Below, piece after piece: positions 8,082 through 16,518 of a DNA stretch of 64,000 nt. The stretch's first letter is position 1; every line of letters begins with the position of its first letter. The stretch is from the NCBI RefSeq assembly GCF_000213805.1, contig NC_015556.1, positions 2,542,001-2,606,000 of the forward strand, given 5' to 3'. Origin of the DNA: Pseudomonas fulva 12-X. GTDB lineage: Bacteria; Pseudomonadota; Gammaproteobacteria; Pseudomonadales; Pseudomonadaceae. A program made the position numbers and the translations under genes. The notes under the pieces were generated by a model. That model saw nothing but the letters and a program-made list of their open reading frames with translations. It was not told the DNA's origin and searched no databases.

Positions 8082-8094
8082 TTTGAGGTGAGTG

Positions 8095-9624
8095 ATGAAG
8101 CATTACGACGCCGTGGTCATCGGCGCCGGCAACGCCGGGCTGACCGCTGCCACCGCTTTGCAGCGCGGTGGCAGCCGCACGCTGTTGGTCGAGCGCCACA
8201 ACATTCCGGGCGGCTGCGCGACCTCCTTCGTACGTGGCAACTTCGAGTTCGAGGTTGCGCTGCATCAGCTCAGCGGCCTGGGCACCGAAGACAAACCCTT
8301 CGTGATGCGCAAGTTCTTCGCCAATCTGGGTGTGCTCGACAAGGTGCACTTCATTCAGGAACACGCACTGTATCGGCTGGTGGTGCCGGGCGAGCTGGAC
8401 GTCACCCTGCCCGCCAGTTGGTCAGGGATCCGCCGTCTGCTGCAGGAGCTGTACCCGGCCGAAAGCGACGCCATCGAGCGCTTCATGCTGGTGTGCGAAA
8501 AGGTCAGCCTGGAAAGCTTCATGACCCTGCCCCAGGCGCGCCGCGCCAACAGCGAGGCGGCGCTCACCTCGATGTGCCCCTACTTCGTGAAGTACGGCTT
8601 TCGCCCGGCGCGTGAGGTGCTGGACGAATTCTTCAGCGACGCCAAACTCAAGCACGTGCTCGCCACCTACTGGCTCTATCTAGGCGTGGCGCCAAGCATG
8701 TTGCCGTTTTCCGACCTGGCGGTGATGCTCTACGCCTATGCGGTGTTCAAGCCCTGGCATATCAAGGGCGGCTCACAGGCGATGTCCAGCGCGCTGGTCG
8801 AGTCGTTTATCGAAGCCGGCGGCGAGGTGCGCTTCAACTGCGCCGTGCAGAAGATCCATACCCGCGACGGCCGGGTCAGCGCCGTCAGCCTGGAAGGCGG
8901 CGAAACCGTGAGCTGCTCGGCAGTGGTTTCCAATGCCAGCCCGCTGATCACCTTCAACGAGCTGCTCGACCTGGAGCAGCCGCCGCTGCCGATCCGTGAG
9001 GATTTCAAATCGCGGCGCATGGGCACCTCGGCGTTCGTCATCTACCTCGGTCTGGACTGCACGCCCCAGGAGCTGGGCGTCACCACGGCGTCGAGCTTTA
9101 TCTACGAAACGCCCGACGAGGAGCAGATCCACGCGCGCATGGGCAGCCTTGAACCGCCGCTGGGCGGCATGCTGACCTGCTACAACCTGGAAGACCCGAG
9201 CGCTGCGCCACCGGGCAAGAGCCAGGTGGTACTGGTGTGTCTGCAGTACGGCGACGTGTGGAAGTCGGTGAAACCCGAGGACTACGCGCAGACCAAATAT
9301 GCCTTCGCCGAGAAGCTCATCGCGCTGATCGAGAAGGTCTACCCCAAGGTGCGCCAGTACATCGAGGAAGTCGAAGTGGCCACGCCGCTGACCATGATGC
9401 GCTACCTCAACACCCCGGGCGGCGCCATCTACGGTTTCCAGCAGAGCGCCCAGGATTCCAGCCTGCTGCGCGAGCGCCTGGACGCGGTGCCCGGCCTCTA
9501 TACCGCCGGTTCCTGGACGACCATGGGCGGTTTCCAAACGACCTACATGGCCGGCGAGTCCACGGCCAGGGCCGTGCTCAAGCAATTGAAAGCCCACAAG
9601 GCAGACGAGGTGGCACATGTCTGA
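8095..9624 (+). CDS. CrtI/retinol-saturase-like FAD-dependent oxidoreductase
   Basis: 509-aa flavoprotein with the N-terminal dinucleotide motif GAGNAG (10-15), the following VERHNIPGGCATSF segment, and a C-terminal FAD-binding stretch (LYTAGSWTTMGGFQTTYMAGES). The fold is the phytoene-desaturase/all-trans-retinol-saturase superfamily, whose members add or remove hydrogen at C=C bonds in lipids. Low resemblance to the CrtI at 39205 argues against a role in the carotenoid pathway itself. It overlaps the next gene by 8 bases, implying coupled translation with a dedicated reductase. ATG 8095 follows GAGGTG. Substrate unknown. Confidence 0.85.
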   Translation: MKHYDAVVIGAGNAGLTAATALQRGGSRTLLVERHNIPGGCATSFVRGNFEFEVALHQLSGLGTEDKPFVMRKFFANLGVLDKVHFIQEHALYRLVVPGELDVTLPASWSGIRRLLQELYPAESDAIERFMLVCEKVSLESFMTLPQARRANSEAALTSMCPYFVKYGFRPAREVLDEFFSDAKLKHVLATYWLYLGVAPSMLPFSDLAVMLYAYAVFKPWHIKGGSQAMSSALVESFIEAGGEVRFNCAVQKIHTRDGRVSAVSLEGGETVSCSAVVSNASPLITFNELLDLEQPPLPIREDFKSRRMGTSAFVIYLGLDCTPQELGVTTASSFIYETPDEEQIHARMGSLEPPLGGMLTCYNLEDPSAAPPGKSQVVLVCLQYGDVWKSVKPEDYAQTKYAFAEKLIALIEKVYPKVRQYIEEVEVATPLTMMRYLNTPGGAIYGFQQSAQDSSLLRERLDAVPGLYTAGSWTTMGGFQTTYMAGESTARAVLKQLKAHKADEVAHV

Positions 9625-10780
9625 GCACAACGCTCTGAATCTGATCGCCGGCTACTCGGCCGCAGTGGCCGCCAAGCAGGCGCTGGAACGCAGTGGCAGC
9701 GATTTTCAGGAAGTGCGCGGCGAAGTGGGTAACGCCGTGGTGCAGCTGCATCCCAAGCGCCTGGCGCTGGAAGTGGCCGAAATCATCGAGGAAACGCCAA
9801 GCACCCGCACGCTGCGCCTGGTGGCGGTCGATCGTCAGCCGCTGCCACCGTTCCAGGCCGGCCAGTACGTCAACCTGTTCGTCGACATCGACGGCGTGCG
9901 CACGGCCCGGCCCTACGCCATGTCGTCTTCGCCGCTGCAGCGCCTGCACTACGACCTGACCGTCAAGCGCGCCGAGGGCGGTTTCGTCTCCGGTTACCTG
10001 CTCGATCAGGTGATGGTCGGCCAACGCCTGAGCAGCTCAGGGCCGATGGGCACCTTCCATCACAACCCACTGTTTCATGGCGATGATCTGGTGTTTCTCG
10101 CCGGCGGCTCGGGTTCGGCGCCGGCGCGCAGCATGCTGCTGAACATCCTTGAACGCGGCCTGGCGCAGCGCTTTCACATGGTCTACGTGAACAGCCACAC
10201 CGATGACGTGATCTACGCCGAGCAGCTGCGCGAATTGGCGGCGCAGCACCACAACTTCACCCTGAGTGAACTCATCACCCGACCGCCTGCAGGCTACAGC
10301 GGGCGCCGCGGCCGGCTGAACCGCGAGCTGCTCGCTGAGCTTCTGGGCGTGCCCGACGGCAAGATGTTCTACATCTGCGGGCCGACGCCCTTCAACGACA
10401 GCTGCGTGGCGCTGCTCGATGAGCTGGGCGTGCCGCGTCGGCGCATGCGTGTGGAAGCCAACGGCGCGCCCAAGTGGCCGAACGCCCAGGCCGGCTGGCC
10501 TGAATGGGTGGCCATGGACGACGAAGTGCAGATCACCGTGCAGGGCCGCGGCAGCTTTCGCAGCCGGGTCGGCGAGCCGCTGCTCAACGCACTGGAACGC
10601 AACGGCTACTTCGTCGAGAACGCCTGCCGCTCCGGCGAATGCAGCCTGTGCCGGGTCAAGCTGGTGTCCGGCACGGTGTTCAACCCGCAGGAAGCGCACC
10701 TACGCGCCTCCGACCGCGACTTCGGCTGGATCTATTCCTGCGTGGCCTTCGCCACCAGCGATATAGAAGTGCTGCTTTAA
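9617..10780 (+). CDS. NAD(P)H-dependent flavin reductase with C-terminal 2Fe-2S ferredoxin domain
   Basis: 387-aa electron-transfer protein. After a roughly 45-residue N-terminal extension comes a ferredoxin-NADP reductase-type FAD/FMN domain (ARPYAMSSSP flavin-binding motif near 95-104, GPMGTFH) and an NAD(P) domain (FLAGGSGSAPARSM; MFYICGPTPF). The C-terminal plant-type ferredoxin domain carries cluster ligands Cys337, Cys342, Cys345 and Cys375 (CRSGECSLC ... C). This layout matches PaaE-like phthalate/phenylacetyl-type reductases. Overlapping the flavoprotein gene by 8 bases, it is the likely electron donor to it. Confidence 0.9.
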   Translation: MSEHNALNLIAGYSAAVAAKQALERSGSDFQEVRGEVGNAVVQLHPKRLALEVAEIIEETPSTRTLRLVAVDRQPLPPFQAGQYVNLFVDIDGVRTARPYAMSSSPLQRLHYDLTVKRAEGGFVSGYLLDQVMVGQRLSSSGPMGTFHHNPLFHGDDLVFLAGGSGSAPARSMLLNILERGLAQRFHMVYVNSHTDDVIYAEQLRELAAQHHNFTLSELITRPPAGYSGRRGRLNRELLAELLGVPDGKMFYICGPTPFNDSCVALLDELGVPRRRMRVEANGAPKWPNAQAGWPEWVAMDDEVQITVQGRGSFRSRVGEPLLNALERNGYFVENACRSGECSLCRVKLVSGTVFNPQEAHLRASDRDFGWIYSCVAFATSDIEVLL

Positions 10781-10829
10781 TGCCGCGCTCGTTAAGATGC
10801 GCGGCTGATAACCTTTACGAGCCTACTGA

Positions 10830-11936
10830 ATGACCATCGCGATGGCCGCGCTGTGCCTGTTTCTGGCCGGTTTTACCGCCTACTACCTGGCCGGCGCCGC
10901 ACGCCGGCCGCAGCTGATCTACCAGGCCAACGCCCATAACGCCGAGCTGCTTGCCAAGGTGCCGCGCCTGACCCAGCGTTTCTGGGTAACGCCCTGGCTG
11001 ATCAACGGACACCTGCAAATTTTCGTGGCCGGTATCCAGGAAGCGCTCTCCCCTCGTCTGGTCTACGACCAGGCCGAGACGCTGCGCATGAGCGATGGCG
11101 GCACCACGGCGCTGCACTGGTTGGGTGCCGACTTGCCGGCCCATACGCCGACCCTGGTAGTGCTGCACACCATCACCGGCTCGCCGCAAAGCATGCGGGT
11201 GTTCATGCGCGACATGCAGCGCCTCACCGGCTGGCGGATCGTGCTGTGCGAGCGCCGCGGCCATGGTCAATTGCCGCTGACCAGCCCACGTTTCAATACC
11301 ATGGGCGACACCGAAGATCTGCGCGAGCAGCTGGAACTGATCCGCGAGCGTTACCCGCACTCGCCGCTTTACGCAGCCGGCGTGTCGGCCGGCACCGGCC
11401 TTTTGGTGCGCTACCTTGGCGAGCAAGGCGAAGACACGCCGCTGCAAGGCGCCTTCGCCTATTGCCCCGGCTACGACATCCAGGTGGCCTTCGCCCGCTC
11501 GCGAGCACCCTACAGCCGGGTGATGGCGAGAAGACTGGTGCGCCAGTTCGTAACGCCGAACCGCGAAGCGCTTTCGACCTGGCCCAGCCTGGCGCAACTG
11601 GAGGGCGCACAAAGCCTGGACGAGTTTCACCAGCACCTCTACGAATGTGCCGGCTACGACAGCTGGCAGGCCTACCTGAACGCCTGCAACCCGGTCGCGC
11701 TGATGGACAGGATCAGCGTGCCGCTGCTGGTACTCAACGCCGAGGACGACCCGGTCTGCGTGGCTGACAACGTACGTGAACACCAGGACGCCATGGCGCG
11801 AATGCCGAAAACCCTGCTGGCCGTCACTTCCCGCGGCAGCCATTGCGCCTACCTGTCGGGGCTCACCGCCAGGCCCTGGGCCCATCATCTGGCGGCGGAA
11901 TTTCTACAGGCGGTGCAAACCCGCGCAGCTGAATGA
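10830..11936 (+). CDS. Alpha/beta hydrolase of the YheT/ABHD1-3 family
   Basis: 368-aa protein with an N-terminal hydrophobic segment (residues about 4-22) that could anchor it to the membrane. Family marks are PWLINGHLQ near 55-63, VLHTITGSPQS near 111-121, and the nucleophile elbow GVSAG with Ser186. The acid is in NAEDDPVC and the base in RGSHCAYL, so the triad is complete. ABHD1/3-type enzymes cleave lipid esters. It lies 49 bases after the reductase gene in the same direction and may be the last gene of the TetR-controlled operon, which would make a lipid-derived substrate plausible. Confidence 0.85.
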   Translation: MTIAMAALCLFLAGFTAYYLAGAARRPQLIYQANAHNAELLAKVPRLTQRFWVTPWLINGHLQIFVAGIQEALSPRLVYDQAETLRMSDGGTTALHWLGADLPAHTPTLVVLHTITGSPQSMRVFMRDMQRLTGWRIVLCERRGHGQLPLTSPRFNTMGDTEDLREQLELIRERYPHSPLYAAGVSAGTGLLVRYLGEQGEDTPLQGAFAYCPGYDIQVAFARSRAPYSRVMARRLVRQFVTPNREALSTWPSLAQLEGAQSLDEFHQHLYECAGYDSWQAYLNACNPVALMDRISVPLLVLNAEDDPVCVADNVREHQDAMARMPKTLLAVTSRGSHCAYLSGLTARPWAHHLAAEFLQAVQTRAAE

Positions 11937-11944
11937 ACCGTTGT

Positions 11945-12744
11945 TCACCTGCGTTTTAGCTTGCGGCTGCTCAGCTGTATCCACGCGGGCGCGTGGTCGC
12001 TGGGGTGATCCTCGCCGCGCACCCAGGTATCGACGCCTGCGCTCTGCAGATATGGAGCCAACGCGTGGTTGAGCAGCAGGTGATCGATGCGCAGGCCTGA
12101 ATTGCTCTGCCAATGGCGCCTGAAGTAGTCCCAGAAGGTGAACAGCTGCTCGTTCGGGTGCAGGGTGCGCAGTGCATCCACCCAGCCCTGCTCCAGCAAG
12201 CGTTGAAAACAGGCGCGGCTTTCAGGTTGCAGCAAGGCGTCCTTGAGCCACGAGCGGGTGTTGTAGATGTCGAAATCGGTCGGCACCACGTTGAAATCGC
12301 CAGCCAGCACCACCGGGTGCTCACTGGCCTGCAGCGTCTGCGCATGGGCGATCAGGTGCTCGAACCATTTGAGCTTGTAATCGAACTTCGGGCAGGGCTG
12401 CGGGTTGCCGTTGGGCAGGTACAGGCACGCCACCACCACGCCCTGTACCGCCGCCTCGATATAACGCGCCTGGCTGTCCCACTCGGCGCCAGGCAGGCCG
12501 CGACGAATCTCCAGTGGCTGGGTATCACGGCCGAGAATCGCCACGCCGTTCCACGAGTCTGCCCCTGATAGACCACGCCATAACCAGCCGCTTCGATATC
12601 CCGGGCCGGGAACGACTTGTCCGGCGTTTTCAGCTCCTGCAGGCACACCACATCCGGCTGCTCACGCTGCAGCCAGCTCAGCAGGTTGGGCAACCGGGCG
12701 TTGATGCCATTGATATTGAAGGTGGCGATACGCAGGCGCTTCAT
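11945..12744 (-). pseudogene. xthA: Exonuclease III (XthA), frameshifted
   Basis: The 5' part (ATG at 12744) reads MKRLRIATFNINGIN ... LQELKTPD ... GYGVVYQGQ and then leaves the exonuclease III frame near 12557-12560. The rest continues in another frame as SWNGVAILGRD through the catalytic GDFNVVPTDFDIYN and the C-terminal SDHAPAW. The total of 800 bases is one short of a whole number of codons, consistent with loss of one base just before the SWNGV segment. With that base restored the protein would have about 266 aa, the usual XthA length, with all catalytic motifs present. Either a true mutation or a sequencing error. Convergent with the hydrolase gene, 8 bases apart. Confidence 0.85.
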
Positions 12745-12940
12745 CGGTGATTTCCGTAACAGTCATATCGGAGTTATGACCGGCATGGAGCGTTATCGAT
12801 GCGGCAAGAGGATGGATGGTAGCGACAGCCAGGAAGCAGGTATGCCTGTGCGATGGGCGGCGTGGCGAGGCGTGTACGCTGTTTGACATCGATGACCGAG
12901 CAACTTTCGCAAACTGCTTCAATTATCAAGAGCCAGCTTA

Positions 12941-12970
12941 CATAATGTCATATTATGAAATAATATAACG
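12941..12970. repeat. AT-rich palindromic motif, copy 2
   Basis: CATAATGTCATATTATG followed by AATAATATAACG, closely resembling the element at 5236-5268 (same CATAATGT, ATATTATG and ATAACG blocks). It lies 33 bases before the amidase start, in its promoter region. Confidence 0.45.
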
Positions 12971-13003
12971 TCTAGTATTTAACCGCTTCGGTAGCGTAGC
13001 ACC

Positions 13004-14212
13004 ATGCACAGACGTCACCTCCTGCACCTGGCCCTGGCAGGTTTTACCCTGCCCTGGGCCGTCGCCGCTTGCGCCACCCAGAAAATCGTGCATGCCCGTG
13101 CCTGGGACGATGGCGACAAGCTGAGGCTGGTATTCGAGCTGAGCGGTCCGGCGAAGTACCAGATCTTTTCTCTGCAAGCGCCTGATCGACTGGTCGTCGA
13201 CCTGGCGGACACCCGCGCCTTTGCCGGCCTGAATGAACTGCCGGCTGGCAACCGCCTGCTCGGCGCCGTACGCAGCGGCCCTCAGGCTGGCGGCACGCGT
13301 ATCGTGCTCGACCTGAAGCAGCCGGCTCGGGTGGAAAGCTTCCTGCTTGGCCCCTCCGGCAGTGAGGGCCATCGCCTGGTGGTCGATCTGCACAGCGCTG
13401 CAGTGGCGACGCCGCCGATTGCCAAGGCGCCGCCGACAGCGGCCGTTGCTGCTGCCACCAAGACTGCCGGGCAGCGCGATGTGGTCGTGGTGATCGATGC
13501 CGGGCACGGCGGCAAGGACCCGGGCGCGGTAGGTGGCAATGGCGAGCAGGAAAAGATCGTGGCCCTGTCGATCGCCCGACTGCTGGCTGACAAACTCAAT
13601 CGCCAGCGTGGCTTCAAGGCGCAGCTGGTGCGCAATCAGGATGTGTTCATACCGCTGCGCAAACGCGTGGAAGTCGCCCGCCGTTACAACGCCGACCTGT
13701 TCATTTCCGTGCATGCCGACGCTGCGCCGCGGCGCAACGCATCAGGTGCGTCGGTTTTCGCTCTCTCGGAAAGCGGCGCCACTTCGACCACCGCCCGCTG
13801 GATGGCAGAGCGGGAAAACAGCGCCGACATCCTCGGCGCTCGCGAATTGCTGTCGCTCAAGAACAAGGATCCGATGCTCGCCGGCGTACTGCTCGACATG
13901 TCGCTGAACTCCACCATCACCACCAGCCTTGGGCTGGGCAAGACCGTGCTGGACAATGTCGGCAAGGTAGCTGGCGTGCATCAGAAGCGCGTCGAACAGG
14001 CGGGGTTCGCCGTACTGAAATCGCCGGACATCCCATCGATCCTGGTGGAGACCGGTTTTATCTCCAACTCCGGCGACTGCCGCAAACTCTGCGACCCGCT
14101 GCACCAGAAGCGCGTGGCCCAGGCGATTTTCGATGGGCTGCAGACGCACTTCGTGGCGAACCCTCCGCCGGGTAGTTATCTGGCGAATCGCAAGGTTGAA
14201 GCGATCAGCTGA
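13004..14212 (+). CDS. amiC: N-acetylmuramoyl-L-alanine amidase, AmiC type
   Basis: 402-aa periplasmic amidase that cuts the amide bond between muramic acid and the stem peptide during cell separation. The N-terminus HRRHLL followed by a hydrophobic stretch to AACA looks like a Tat-type signal, as in E. coli AmiA and AmiC. An AMIN domain (about 28-132) for septal targeting is followed by an Ala/Pro linker and the Amidase_3 catalytic domain. Zinc ligands are His168 (DAGHGG), Glu183 and His237 (SVHADA), with the late catalytic Glu in LVETGFISN. No LysM domain. Single gene, with the AT-rich motif just upstream. Confidence 0.9.
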   Translation: MHRRHLLHLALAGFTLPWAVAACATQKIVHARAWDDGDKLRLVFELSGPAKYQIFSLQAPDRLVVDLADTRAFAGLNELPAGNRLLGAVRSGPQAGGTRIVLDLKQPARVESFLLGPSGSEGHRLVVDLHSAAVATPPIAKAPPTAAVAAATKTAGQRDVVVVIDAGHGGKDPGAVGGNGEQEKIVALSIARLLADKLNRQRGFKAQLVRNQDVFIPLRKRVEVARRYNADLFISVHADAAPRRNASGASVFALSESGATSTTARWMAERENSADILGARELLSLKNKDPMLAGVLLDMSLNSTITTSLGLGKTVLDNVGKVAGVHQKRVEQAGFAVLKSPDIPSILVETGFISNSGDCRKLCDPLHQKRVAQAIFDGLQTHFVANPPPGSYLANRKVEAIS

Positions 14213-14231
14213 GGACTCAGCAGTTCAACAG

Positions 14232-14284
14232 TGTGGGAGCGGGCCATGCCCGCGATTTTTCCGCGCGCATGGCGCGCTCCCACA
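14232..14284. repeat. REP-like palindrome, copy 1
   Basis: TGTGGGAGCG...CGCTCCCACA ends enclosing nested GGGCATGCCC-type and GCGCGC arms. A near-identical copy lies at 55222-55275, differing mainly by one extra base in the central T tract. Typical Pseudomonas REP palindrome placed in the convergent gap after amiC. Confidence 0.8.
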
Positions 14285-14340
14285 TTCGTAATCTTTCATC
14301 AAGACCGCCGCGCGGTCTCATTGATCGGTTCGAGTGGGCG

Positions 14341-14952
14341 CTAGCTGCCAACCAACTGGTCCAACCGCGCCTGCAACTCCGCGCGTCGAGTCGCATCGGC
14401 GGCCTCTTTGCTTTGCAGGCGCGCCAACAACTCGCCGGCCTGCTGAGGCGACAGCACGTAAATGCCATCGTCATCGGCGACCAGCAGATCACCGGGCTGC
14501 ACCCGCACGCCGCGTATCGTCACCGGAACGTTCACCGTGCCCTGCTCGCCAAGCGGGCGCGTGGTATAGGCGCTGACGCCGCTGCAGAAGATCGGCAAGC
14601 CGAGCGTTCGCAGCGCGCGCACGTCGGTCACCGGCCCGTCGATCACCACGCCGGTCAGGCCCTTGATGCGTGCAGCGATAGTTCGCAGCTCGCCCCAGCA
14701 GGCGCAATTAGCCTCGCCGCTGTTGGCGACAACCAGCACGTCGCCGGGCTGGCTGGCGATCAGCGCATCGCGCAGCACGCCGCCGTCCGGTGCGTGGATC
14801 TGCGCGGTGGTAACGCGGCCGACGATGTGCACATCGGCCACCAACGGCGGTAAGCCGTGGATGTGTCCTTCCTGCAGCACATGGCCGATGGTCGACGCGG
14901 CGATGCCGCGATAGGCGTCGATCAATGCAACGGGAACGGATTCGGTAGTCAT
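14341..14952 (-). CDS. RraA/HMG-aldolase-like protein, last gene of the achromobactin operon
   Basis: 203-aa member of the RraA/4-hydroxy-4-methyl-2-oxoglutarate aldolase fold (PGDVLVVANSGEANCACWGEL near 79-98; GVVIDGPVTDVRAL near 111-124; VQPGDLLVADDDGIYVLS). Aldolases of this family use a DGxxRD motif, but here the residue before the Asp is Thr (PVTD), so the usual catalytic Arg is missing. Its ATG overlaps the stop of the FhuF-like gene (ATGA), so it is translated as part of the siderophore operon. Its role is unknown; handling of an alpha-ketoglutarate-type intermediate or a non-enzymatic regulatory role are both possible. Confidence 0.75.
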   Translation of the reverse strand: MTTESVPVALIDAYRGIAASTIGHVLQEGHIHGLPPLVADVHIVGRVTTAQIHAPDGGVLRDALIASQPGDVLVVANSGEANCACWGELRTIAARIKGLTGVVIDGPVTDVRALRTLGLPIFCSGVSAYTTRPLGEQGTVNVPVTIRGVRVQPGDLLVADDDGIYVLSPQQAGELLARLQSKEAADATRRAELQARLDQLVGS

Positions 14953-15719
14953 CGCGGGGCCTTGGGTCGGATCAGTGGGCAGGTGGAGCAATATTCCACC
15001 GGGTCGCTGGCCTGGTAGTAGAAGCAGCAGGTGCGGCGGAACCGTACGGCGCGCGAGCCGTCATCGAGCAGGATCAGCGGTCGGTTGAAATGCTGCAGCG
15101 GGTTGTAATCGAGGCCGAACAGGCTGCCGGGAGCCTGCTCGGTCAGCCAGCGACAGTCTTCGGCGCAGCGCTGTCGCGTCGCGGCGCATTCGAGCTTGGC
15201 CAGGCGTCGCTCGTACAGCGAGTAGACGCGCACCGCGGTGTTCTCCCAGAGGATGCGCCGCGACACGCCGGTGAGCCGGTAGAAGCTCTCCCACAACGGC
15301 TGCAACAAGCCGGCGAACAGCTGGCCGGTCACCGCCTCGCGCCAGGCTTCGCGCGCGCCGGGTTCGGGCCGCGAGACGGCCAGGCTGCGCAGCGGCAGTG
15401 ACGAGGTCCACAGGCCGTCGTCGTGGCCGTACTCGATGAAGGTGTTGTCCAGCGACAGCTCCAGCCCCTTGTCGTAGGCGGACATGGCGTACAGGCAGGC
15501 GCCGGTGAGCAGGAACGACTGGCGCTTGCCCAGCAGCGAGGCGGTGATGCGCCGCGACGGCGAGAGAATCACCGGGCCGAGCCTGTCCAGCAGCGCCGTG
15601 CAGGTGGCTTCGTCGAGCAATTCCCTGGCCGGCAGGCTGCGTGCAAGGTCGCGCTCGCTTTCACGGCGCAGGCGCAGCGCGCCGCACAGGCTGGCCCATT
15701 CGGCGTCGCTGAAGCTCAT
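14949..15719 (-). CDS. FhuF-like siderophore-iron reductase
   Basis: 256-aa protein ending with a cysteine set CC-x11-C-x2-C ([17 protein letters not shown]), the hallmark of FhuF-type 2Fe-2S ferric-siderophore reductases. Such proteins act in the cytoplasm, reducing the imported ferric complex to release Fe(II). The ATG at 15719 overlaps the cbrD stop (ATGA), and the stop overlaps the RraA-like start, so it is part of the same transcript as the ferric-achromobactin importer. Longer reading upstream in this frame lies over cbrD and is not coding. Confidence 0.8.
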   Translation of the reverse strand: MSFSDAEWASLCGALRLRRESERDLARSLPARELLDEATCTALLDRLGPVILSPSRRITASLLGKRQSFLLTGACLYAMSAYDKGLELSLDNTFIEYGHDDGLWTSSLPLRSLAVSRPEPGAREAWREAVTGQLFAGLLQPLWESFYRLTGVSRRILWENTAVRVYSLYERRLAKLECAATRQRCAEDCRWLTEQAPGSLFGLDYNPLQHFNRPLILLDDGSRAVRFRRTCCFYYQASDPVEYCSTCPLIRPKAPR

Positions 15720-16507
15720 CGGGGAATGTCCCGACCGAAGGGAATGCACAGCGGCGTGTGGAAGAACGGGTCGGGGATGATCCGGCAATCCAGGTCGAAC
15801 ACCGTCTTGACCAGTTCTTCGCTGAGGATGTCCGCCGGCTTGCCCTGGGCGTAGGCGGTGCGCTGGTGCACGGCGACCATGTGGTCGGCGTAGCGACAGG
15901 CCAGGTTGAGGTCGTGCAGCACCATGACGATGGTCTTGCCCTCCTGGCGATTGAGTTCGCGCAGCAGATCCAGTACCTCGATCTGGTGGGCCAGGTCGAG
16001 AAAGGTGGTCGGCTCGTCGAGCAGCACCAACTCGGTCTCCTGGGCCAGGGTCATGGCGATCCAGGCGCGCTGCCGCTGACCGCCGGACAGCGCATCGACC
16101 GGCCGTTCGGCCAGCTCGTCGAGGCCGGTGCGGGTCAGTGCGCGGGCCACCACGGCTTCGTCCTCGGCCGACCACTGCTGCATCCAGCTCTGGTACGGGT
16201 AGCGCCCCAGGGCGACCAGCTGACGCACGCTGATGCCCTCGGGCGCTACCGGCATCTGCGGCAAGATCGCCAGCTCCCGCGCCACGGCGGCGGTCGGTTT
16301 GCGCTGGATGTCGGCGCCGTTGAGGATCACGGTGCCGGCCTGCGGCTTGAGCAGCCGGGCGAAGGATTTCAGCAGCGTGCTCTTGCCACAGCCGTTGCTG
16401 CCGATCAGCACCGTCACCTGGCCGCGCGGCAACGCCAGGTCGAGGTTGTCGATGATCGGCTGGCGCTGGTAGGCCAGGGTCAGGTTGCGGCTGGCGATGG
16501 CGGTCAT
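15716..16507 (-). CDS. cbrD: Ferric-achromobactin ABC transporter, ATP-binding protein
   Basis: 263-aa FecE/FhuC-type ATPase. Walker A is GSNGCGKST (36-44), the signature LSGGQRQR near 141-148, Walker [13 protein letters not shown], and the H-loop in MVLHDLNLA. It powers the CbrBC permease for siderophore import from the periplasm. It starts 11 bases after the cbrC stop. Naming follows the Dickeya achromobactin locus, where cbrABCD lies directly after acsA as here. Confidence 0.9.
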   Translation of the reverse strand: MTAIASRNLTLAYQRQPIIDNLDLALPRGQVTVLIGSNGCGKSTLLKSFARLLKPQAGTVILNGADIQRKPTAAVARELAILPQMPVAPEGISVRQLVALGRYPYQSWMQQWSAEDEAVVARALTRTGLDELAERPVDALSGGQRQRAWIAMTLAQETELVLLDEPTTFLDLAHQIEVLDLLRELNRQEGKTIVMVLHDLNLACRYADHMVAVHQRTAYAQGKPADILSEELVKTVFDLDCRIIPDPFFHTPLCIPFGRDIPR

Positions 16508-16518
16508 TTCAGGAGTCC

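Noticed and set aside
8095..9624. Second carotenoid desaturase belonging to the crt cluster
   Set aside because: Although CrtI-like, it is 31 kb away and coupled to a ferredoxin-type reductase and a crotonase under TetR control; CrtI at 39205 suffices for lycopene.
14232..14284. Possible CRISPR repeat or phage attachment site
   Set aside because: It is a single palindrome with no repeated units or spacers; better explained as a REP element.
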